From Enterococcus_E cecorum_C (GTDB taxonomy: Bacteria > Bacillota > Bacilli > Lactobacillales > Enterococcaceae), in NCBI RefSeq assembly GCF_052119425.1, contig NZ_JBQKFH010000023.1, positions 1 to 39,656 on the forward strand: a stretch of 39,656 nucleotides of DNA. The letters are read 5' to 3'. Position 1 is the first letter of the stretch. Every line of letters begins with the position of its first letter. The position numbers and the translations under genes are program-made. Shown piece after piece: positions 34,630 through 39,656 of the stretch. The notes under the pieces were generated by a model, which was not told where the DNA came from, did no database searches, and worked only from the letters and a program-made list of their open reading frames with translations.

Positions 34630-35829
34630 TTATAATACAAGTGCATATGGATGTTCTAAGTAGAAGATGACACGAGCTAAGAAGTCAGCTGCAGGAGCGC
34701 CATCGATTACTTGATGATCAAAGGTTAAACTTAATGGTAATTTTTGTTTTTGAACCACTTGACCATCTTCTAAAGCCAATTCGCTCATTAATGTACCTAC
34801 ACCTAAGATACCAACTTCAGGCGTATTCAAGATTGGTGTGAAGTATTCTACACCTGTTTTACCAATATTAGTAATTGTAAAGGTTGAGCCAGCATAATGT
34901 TCACCAGATAACGTACCATCTTGGGCTTTGCTGATACGATCTTGTAATGTCTTAGCTAAAGTTGTTAAAGTCATCTTATCGGCATCTTCAACAACTGGTA
35001 CAACTAAACCATCATCTAGCGCAACAGCCATACCTAAATGAACAGCTTCTACTTCTTCTAATTGACCATTGCCATACCAAGCATTCATCGCTGGTTTGTC
35101 TTTCAAAGCAAGAATCACAGCTCTTGATAATAAAGTTGTAATACTTGTTTGTCCATCGTTTAATGGAATATCGGCTTTTTCCTTCAAATCTTTTCTGAAG
35201 GCCATTAAACTTGTAATATCAGCTTTTTGATGAATGGTAAGTTGTGCGCTTTGATGTAAACTATTCATCATACGTTGCGCAATCGTCTTACGCATACCCT
35301 TCAAGCCTTCACCATAGCTTGCAGGTGCTGCTGATGCTTGAGTAGCTACTTGTGGTTGATACATTTCTACGTCGCGACGTGTAATACGACCATTACCACC
35401 AGTACCATTAATTAATGAAATATCATATCCTTTGCTTGCAGCGATTTTACGTGCAAGTGGTGTAATAAAGATTCTATCACCACTACGAGCAACTTTAGCT
35501 TCTGGTGCTGGAGCTACTTTTGGTGCACTTTCTTCTTTTGCTGGAGCCGGTGTTTCTTCTTTAGGTGTTGGTGCTGCTGATTGAACAACTTCGCCTGCTG
35601 CGCCAATTACTGCAATTGGTTCTTTACATGGTACTTCTTGTCCAACAGCTACCAAATTAGAGATAACCCCAGCTTCAGGTGCTTCTACATCGTGGGTTAA
35701 TTTTTCGGAACTAATCGTACATACGACTTCTCCTTTTTCCACGGTATCCCCTTCATTTTTGAACCATTGATCGACGGTTCCTTCTGTCATTGTCAAACCT
35801 AATTTTGGCATTAATACTTCTGTTGCCAT
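34630..35829 (-). CDS. acoC: Dihydrolipoamide acetyltransferase (E2) of the acetoin dehydrogenase-type complex
   Basis: E2 core of a 2-oxo-acid/acetoin dehydrogenase complex. From ATG 35829 (399 aa; GGGGGTG upstream): one lipoyl domain (about 1-77, lipoyl lysine Lys43 in SSEKLTHD), a Pro/Ala/Glu linker, an E1/E3-binding domain (ITPLARKIAASKG to GRITRRDV, about 123-157), and the catalytic acyltransferase domain with DHQVIDG (His372, Asp376). A single lipoyl domain and the operon order favour an acetoin complex, but pyruvate or branched-chain substrates cannot be excluded from sequence. Confidence 0.93.
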   Translation of the reverse strand: MATEVLMPKLGLTMTEGTVDQWFKNEGDTVEKGEVVCTISSEKLTHDVEAPEAGVISNLVAVGQEVPCKEPIAVIGAAGEVVQSAAPTPKEETPAPAKEESAPKVAPAPEAKVARSGDRIFITPLARKIAASKGYDISLINGTGGNGRITRRDVEMYQPQVATQASAAPASYGEGLKGMRKTIAQRMMNSLHQSAQLTIHQKADITSLMAFRKDLKEKADIPLNDGQTSITTLLSRAVILALKDKPAMNAWYGNGQLEEVEAVHLGMAVALDDGLVVPVVEDADKMTLTTLAKTLQDRISKAQDGTLSGEHYAGSTFTITNIGKTGVEYFTPILNTPEVGILGVGTLMSELALEDGQVVQKQKLPLSLTFDHQVIDGAPAADFLARVIFYLEHPYALVL

Positions 35830-35843
35830 GCGCACTCACCCCC

Positions 35844-36875
35844 TTATTTCTTTAAGTCGTCAATAATTTCTTCGGCTTCTTCCATCACGCGTTTTGCATT
35901 TGGTAAGTATAATTGTTCTAGATTTGTTGCAAATGGAACAGGTGTATTTGGAGCAGTGACGCATTTAATTGGTCCATCTAGATAATCAAATGCTTTGTTT
36001 CCGATAACTGCTGCAATATCTGTCGCTGTATTATTGTGTGGATTTGCTTCATCAATAACAATTAAGCGACCTGTTTTCTTCACAGAGTTAATAATTGTTT
36101 CTTGATCCCAAGGGGCAACAGTTACAAGGTCAATGACTTCAACTGATACGCCTTCTTTTTCTAATTTTTCAGCAACTTCTAAAGCTACATAAAGCATCTT
36201 ACCAATTGTAACAATCGTTAAATCAGTACCTTCACGTTTTACTTTAGCTTTACCGATTTCTACAGTATAGTATTCTTCTGGCACTTCATCTTTTAAACCA
36301 TATAAAGTTTTATCTTCAAAGTATACTACAATATTATCGTCAGCAATTGCAGCATTTAATAATCCTTTGGCATCATATGGATTTGAAGGTACAACAACTT
36401 TCAAACCAGGAATTGAACCAAACATGCCATAGTATGAACCAGAGTGTTGCGCAGCAGCACTTGCACCAGCACCATGACAAGTACGAATCGTCATAGGAAT
36501 TTTTGCTTTACCACCGAACATATAACGCATCTTAGAACCTTGTGCTAAAATCGTATCAAAACAGAATCCTAAGAAGTCGTTGAACATTAATTCGGGTACT
36601 GGGCGTAATCCAGTTGCAGCAGCCCCAACAGCCGCACCCATATAACCCATTTCAGAAATAGGGGTATCAATCACACGTTCGCGACCAAATTTTTGCATCA
36701 AGCCTTTGGTTACGCCGAATACACCGCCCCATGCATCTTCATTTTCTTCTTCTAAGTGTTTAACAGTCACACCACCGGCGATATCTTCACCAAGTAAGAT
36801 GACGCGATCATCTTTTTCCATTGATTGTTCTAATGCTTCATTGATGGCGTTCATAAATGTAATTCTTCTAGTCAT
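35844..36875 (-). CDS. acoB: Acetoin dehydrogenase-type E1 component, beta subunit
   Basis: Transketolase-like beta chain of the thiamine-diphosphate E1. The 343 residues show the usual GEDIAGG, FGVTKGL, DTPISEMGYMGAAVGAA and HGAGASAAAQHSG segments, and the C-terminal transketolase domain with IDLVTVAPWDQETI. It starts behind AAAGGAG, 19 bp after acoA, the partner alpha chain. Family members include PdhB and BkdB, so the acetoin assignment leans on the four-gene set and on promoter type. Confidence 0.92.
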   Translation of the reverse strand: MTRRITFMNAINEALEQSMEKDDRVILLGEDIAGGVTVKHLEEENEDAWGGVFGVTKGLMQKFGRERVIDTPISEMGYMGAAVGAAATGLRPVPELMFNDFLGFCFDTILAQGSKMRYMFGGKAKIPMTIRTCHGAGASAAAQHSGSYYGMFGSIPGLKVVVPSNPYDAKGLLNAAIADDNIVVYFEDKTLYGLKDEVPEEYYTVEIGKAKVKREGTDLTIVTIGKMLYVALEVAEKLEKEGVSVEVIDLVTVAPWDQETIINSVKKTGRLIVIDEANPHNNTATDIAAVIGNKAFDYLDGPIKCVTAPNTPVPFATNLEQLYLPNAKRVMEEAEEIIDDLKK

Positions 36876-36894
36876 GATATAATACTCCTTTCAA

Positions 36895-37863
36895 TTAATT
36901 CACGTAAACATCTTCAAAGAGTGCTTCAGGACGTGGAACTGGACTATCTTGAGCAAATTTAATCGCATGAGCAATATCTTCATTTGATTGTTCTTCGATA
37001 GCTTTAATTTCTTTTGCAGTTAAGATTTTTTCTTTCTTCAAGTAGTTTGCGAAATCTTCAATACAATCGCGATCTGCAAAGGCTTTTTCATCTCCACTTG
37101 GAGCTTTATATTTTTGTTCGTCACCTTCGAAGTGTCCATAATTACGATAAGTTACGCATTCTAAGATAGTAGGTCCTTCGCCTTTACGTGCACGTTCAAT
37201 TGCACGACCAGCTGCTTCGTAAACGGCAACTAAATCTTTTCCATCGACGCGTTCACCAGGAATACCATAAGCTGCTGCACGTTCTGCAATTGTCTTAGAA
37301 CCTGAAGAATAAGTTTGTGGTGTTGATTCAGCGAACTGGTTATTTTCATTAACGAAAATTACTGGTAAATCCCAAATTGAAGCTAAGTTAATTCCTTCGT
37401 GGAAAGTACCTTCGTTAGCAGCACCATCACCAAAGAAGCATACAGCAACACTATCTGTTTTTAGATATTTATTACGTAAACCAGCACCTACTGCAATTGG
37501 AAAGCCCCCACCTACCATACCGTTGGCACCAAGCATCCCTTTATCTACGTCGGCAATGTGCATTGAACCACCTTTACCTTTACATAGACCAGTTTCTTTA
37601 CCATAAATTTCAGCCATCATGCCATCTAAATCACAGCCTTTAGCAATACAGTGACCATGACCACGGTGCGTACTTGTAATATAGTCTGCATCAGTTAAAT
37701 GTGCACATACACCAGTTGCAATTGCTTCTTCACCAGCGTATAAGTGTACGAATCCAGGAATTTCACCGGAAGTAAAGATGCGGTGTACTTCATCTTCAAA
37801 ATGACGGATATCGTACATTTTCTTTAAGATCCATTCTGCTTTTTCCTTGCTAATTTTAGTCAT
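36895..37863 (-). CDS. acoA: Acetoin dehydrogenase-type E1 component, alpha subunit
   Basis: Thiamine-diphosphate-binding alpha chain, 322 residues, the short length typical of AcoA. The TPP motif runs from GDG (145-147) to NENNQ (about 172-176); HRGHGH and GKGGSMHIAD are characteristic of this branch. It oxidatively cleaves acetoin, passing the acetyl group to AcoC lipoate. Strong AGGAGG ribosome binding site, 28 bp after lpdA. Acetoin rather than pyruvate is inferred, supported by the separate PFOR gene for pyruvate and the sigma-54-type promoter known for Bacillus aco. Confidence 0.92.
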   Translation of the reverse strand: MTKISKEKAEWILKKMYDIRHFEDEVHRIFTSGEIPGFVHLYAGEEAIATGVCAHLTDADYITSTHRGHGHCIAKGCDLDGMMAEIYGKETGLCKGKGGSMHIADVDKGMLGANGMVGGGFPIAVGAGLRNKYLKTDSVAVCFFGDGAANEGTFHEGINLASIWDLPVIFVNENNQFAESTPQTYSSGSKTIAERAAAYGIPGERVDGKDLVAVYEAAGRAIERARKGEGPTILECVTYRNYGHFEGDEQKYKAPSGDEKAFADRDCIEDFANYLKKEKILTAKEIKAIEEQSNEDIAHAIKFAQDSPVPRPEALFEDVYVN

Positions 37864-37891
37864 GAAAAATTCCTCCTCATCTATTCATGAT

Positions 37892-39220
37892 TTAAAAACT
37901 TTTTGCCACATCGCTAATGGTTTCAGATAAGGTTGGGTGAGCAAAAACCATTCGCGCGATTTCATCAATTGTACCTTCTGATTCTTTCACTGCTAAGATT
38001 GTATGAATCATTTCGGTTGCATGAGCGCCAACAATCACTGCGCCTAGAATTTGTTGATATTTACCTTCAATAATAATTTTGACAAAGCCATTTGTTTCTT
38101 CACTCGCAATTGCCTTACCATTACTTGCAAAGGCCATTTTCTTCACTTGAACATTTTCATAGCGTTCTTTTGCTTGTTCTAAACTTAAACCAAAACTTGC
38201 GACTTCCGGTTGGGTATAAAGACAACGTGGAATACTTGTTTGGTCAAGTGTATGTTTATCTTTATCGCAAATTGCTGCCACTGCACATAAACCTTCCGCA
38301 CTAGCTGCATGTGCTAATTGATAACCACCTACTAAATCACCAATAGCATAAACATGAGGTTGGCTTGTTTGATAATGGCGATCTACTTTGACAAAGCGTT
38401 GACGTTCATCTAATTCAAGTCCTAACTGTTTGGCAAGTGTTAAATCAGCTCGCCGTCCAGTTGCTACTAATAATTTTTCAAATGGAACAACGACTTCATC
38501 TAAAACAACTGCATCTTTTTTCACTTCTTGAATTTTCGCTTGCGTATAAATTTTAATACCCATTTTTTGAAGTTGAGACTTAACAACTTTACGCGCTTCT
38601 TCGTCTTCGGTTAATAAAATATCTGGTGCGACTTCAATCAAGGTAACTTCACTACCTAATGGACGCATCGCAAAAGCTAATTCTACTGCGATAACCCCAC
38701 CACCGATAATGGTTAATTTTTTAGGAAATTCTGTTTGTTTGAAGAAAGTATCGGTTGTAAGATAATCTGCTTGATCTACGCCATTAATTGGTGGCACAAA
38801 AGGTGAGCTACCTGTTGCTAATAGTAAATCTTGATAACCAATTTCCTTGCCATTCACCATTAATTTGCCATTTTCAAAACTTGCTTCGCCTTCGATATAG
38901 TCTACGCGATTTGATTTAAATAGTCCGTGAATGCCACCTTGTAATTTCTTTACTACTTGATCTTTTCTCGCAACTAATTTTGGAAATTCAAAGCTTACTT
39001 CTTGTTTTGCAAATCCAAATTTTGCTGCTTCTTGGCCTGCTAGTACCCAATGTGCATGTTGGATATAAGATTTGGATGGAATACAACCTACATTTAAGCA
39101 CGTTCCACCGATTTGGTTTCGTTCAATAACTGCGGTCTTCTTTCCATTTTGGGCTGCTTTGACTGCCGCTACATAGCCTCCAGGTCCAGAGCCTATCACG
39201 ACTAAATCATAACTGGTCAT
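37892..39220 (-). CDS. lpdA: Dihydrolipoamide dehydrogenase (E3)
   Basis: FAD enzyme that reoxidises the E2 lipoate and reduces NAD+. The 442 residues contain the FAD fold GSGPGGYVAA (10-19), redox disulfide Cys41/Cys46 in GGTCLNVGCIPSK, the NAD fold IGGGVIAVE, the second FAD motif YAIGDLVGG and the C-terminal active-site His428-Glu433 in AHPTLSE. No lipoyl domain is attached. It is the first gene of the operon here, unlike Bacillus where the E3 gene acoL is last, so the upstream regulatory region controls all five genes. AAAGGGGG ribosome binding site. Confidence 0.96.
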   Translation of the reverse strand: MTSYDLVVIGSGPGGYVAAVKAAQNGKKTAVIERNQIGGTCLNVGCIPSKSYIQHAHWVLAGQEAAKFGFAKQEVSFEFPKLVARKDQVVKKLQGGIHGLFKSNRVDYIEGEASFENGKLMVNGKEIGYQDLLLATGSSPFVPPINGVDQADYLTTDTFFKQTEFPKKLTIIGGGVIAVELAFAMRPLGSEVTLIEVAPDILLTEDEEARKVVKSQLQKMGIKIYTQAKIQEVKKDAVVLDEVVVPFEKLLVATGRRADLTLAKQLGLELDERQRFVKVDRHYQTSQPHVYAIGDLVGGYQLAHAASAEGLCAVAAICDKDKHTLDQTSIPRCLYTQPEVASFGLSLEQAKERYENVQVKKMAFASNGKAIASEETNGFVKIIIEGKYQQILGAVIVGAHATEMIHTILAVKESEGTIDEIARMVFAHPTLSETISDVAKSF

Positions 39221-39288
39221 TTAAAATCCCCCTTTCAGTTGACACTTGCATGTCGCAACACCCCTTTCTTCTCTTTACACTTTAATAT

Positions 39289-39306
39289 AAGCAAATACCA
39301 CGCCAA
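39289..39306 (-). promoter_or_regulatory. Sigma-54 (-24/-12) promoter of the aco operon
   Basis: Minus-strand TTGGCGTGGTATTTGCTT matches the sigma-54 consensus YTGGCACGRNNNTTGCW with invariant GG and GC 10 bp apart and only two mismatches (A to G, C to T). The start would be near 39279, giving a ~58-nt leader before lpdA. No good sigmaA promoter was seen in the same interval. Confidence 0.75.
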
Positions 39307-39311
39307 CTTTT

Positions 39312-39325
39312 ATTAAACGCTTACA
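39312..39325. promoter_or_regulatory. cre-like CcpA site next to the -24 element
   Basis: ATTAAACGCTTACA fits the cre consensus TGWAANCGNTNWCA at 12 of 14 positions and lies six bases upstream of the sigma-54 promoter. Confidence 0.5.
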
Positions 39326-39412
39326 TTTTCACAATATTTTAAGTCGTATATACTGAAATATAGGTAAATAAACGTTTTTTAAAGTATATTTTTCACAATG
39401 TTTTGTTCGGGT

Positions 39413-39426
39413 TCTAAGCGTTTTCA
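39413..39426. promoter_or_regulatory. Second cre-like CcpA site
   Basis: TCTAAGCGTTTTCA matches TGWAANCGNTNWCA at 13 of 14 positions. It abuts the inverted repeats at 39425-39476. Confidence 0.55.
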
Positions 39427-39476
39427 TTTTGTATCATCATTTTGATACAAAATGTCTCAAATTGTATCAAAATGAT
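39425..39476. promoter_or_regulatory. Interlocked inverted repeats, candidate upstream activator site
   Basis: Two perfect inverted repeats share a central arm. CATTTTGTATCA (39425-39436) pairs with TGATACAAAATG (39443-39454), and ATCATTTTGATACAA (39436-39450) pairs with TTGTATCAAAATGAT (39462-39476). The result is three TGTATCA half-sites of alternating orientation, 146-197 bp upstream of the predicted start, where sigma-54 enhancer-binding activators bind. Confidence 0.7.
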
Positions 39477-39501
39477 TCTCAGCCATCACTTTATATAGAC
39501 A

Positions 39502-39536
39502 AAAAACAGGAGCACCTACACAGCGCGCCTGTTTTT
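39502..39536 (-). terminator. Terminator of the gene at the right edge
   Basis: AAAAACAGG/CCTGTTTTT stem with a minus-strand T-tract, lying between the stop at 39564 and the aco regulatory region. The T-tract is present on both strands. Confidence 0.65.
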
Positions 39537-39545
39537 AGGGTCTAT

Positions 39546-39589
39546 GATATTTAGTGTTGTTACTCAAACGGAGGATAACACTAAATATC
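39546..39589. repeat. Perfect 13-bp inverted repeat at the right edge
   Basis: GATATTTAGTGTT (39546-39558) and AACACTAAATATC (39577-39589) surround an 18-bp loop, and seven T residues follow on the plus strand. The form is that of a plus-strand terminator, but no plus-strand gene ends here. Confidence 0.7.
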
Positions 39590-39656
39590 TTTTTTTATAC
39601 TCATAATAATAGAAAAAGACATCTGTTTCCTCTATAATTAAGTCGACCAAAACCAT
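39564..39656 (-). CDS. Possible 3' end of a gene entering from the right edge
   Basis: A minus-strand frame is open from the window edge for 30 codons (ending YKKRYLVLSSV) to a TGA at 39566-39564, followed by a terminator at 39502-39536. No family is recognisable. The frame overlaps the inverted repeat at 39546-39589, which is unusual for coding DNA, so this may also be non-coding. Confidence 0.3.
   Translation of the reverse strand: MVLVDLIIEETDVFFYYYEYKKRYLVLSSV

Noticed and set aside
34630..39220. Annotation of the complex as pyruvate dehydrogenase (pdhABCD)
   Set aside because: The short E1 alpha, single-lipoyl E2, E3 without lipoyl domain, sigma-54-type promoter and presence of PFOR favour an acetoin-type complex, though substrate is not proven by sequence.

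Overview
The window looks like a chromosomal core segment of an AT-rich, low-GC Gram-positive bacterium of the Lactobacillales, most likely Enterococcaceae-like. The evidence is gene content: cdaA-cdaR-glmM, rapZ-yvcK-whiA, hrcA-grpE-dnaK-dnaJ with CIRCE operators, a GlnP permease carrying two fused substrate-binding domains, an Mga/AtxA-like regulator, and a D-aspartate ligase/aspartate racemase pair as used for D-Asp peptidoglycan bridges in Enterococcus faecium and Lactococcus. The genus is inference. I saw no tRNA, rRNA, insertion sequence, prophage or CRISPR array.

Layout. Positions 1-40: the start of a gene leaving the left edge (minus strand). 276-3682 (minus): cdaA-cdaR-glmM (c-di-AMP synthesis and its regulator, then the first committed cell-wall amino-sugar step). 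3837-7529 (minus): a long pyruvate:ferredoxin oxidoreductase, divergent from a cytosolic DsbA-like protein. 8291-11120 (minus): rapZ-yvcK-whiA. 11252-13215 (minus): D-aspartate ligase and racemase. 13358-18189 (minus): uvrB-uvrA behind a near-consensus LexA box. 18428-21328 (plus): glutamine-type ABC transporter glnP-glnQ with a CodY-like box on its promoter. 21434-24529: a small membrane-anchored unknown, an MFS exporter (minus) and a DUF218 membrane protein. 24576-27269 (minus): PEP carboxylase, with another CodY-like box inside its promoter. 27850-29361 (plus): an Mga-like regulator after a 580-bp AT-rich gap. 29420-34168 (minus): hrcA-grpE-dnaK and dnaJ. 34312-39220 (minus): a five-gene acetoin-dehydrogenase-type operon (lpdA-acoA-acoB-acoC-DUF6506).

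How it fits together. Much of the window is pyruvate/oxaloacetate and amino-nitrogen economy: PFOR and the acetoin dehydrogenase complex make acetyl-CoA, PEP carboxylase makes oxaloacetate (hence aspartate), GlnPQ imports Gln/Glu-type amino acids, and racemase plus ligase put D-Asp into the wall. CodY-like boxes at both glnPQ and ppc suggest that nitrogen uptake and oxaloacetate supply share nutritional control.

The most notable finding is upstream of the acetoin operon. There is a good sigma-54 (-24/-12) promoter, cre-like CcpA sites, and about 150 bp further upstream an interlocked set of long perfect inverted repeats that looks like the binding site of an enhancer-binding activator. At the other end of that operon, a perfect CIRCE palindrome with a T-tract appears to serve also as the transcription terminator between the aco and heat-shock operons.
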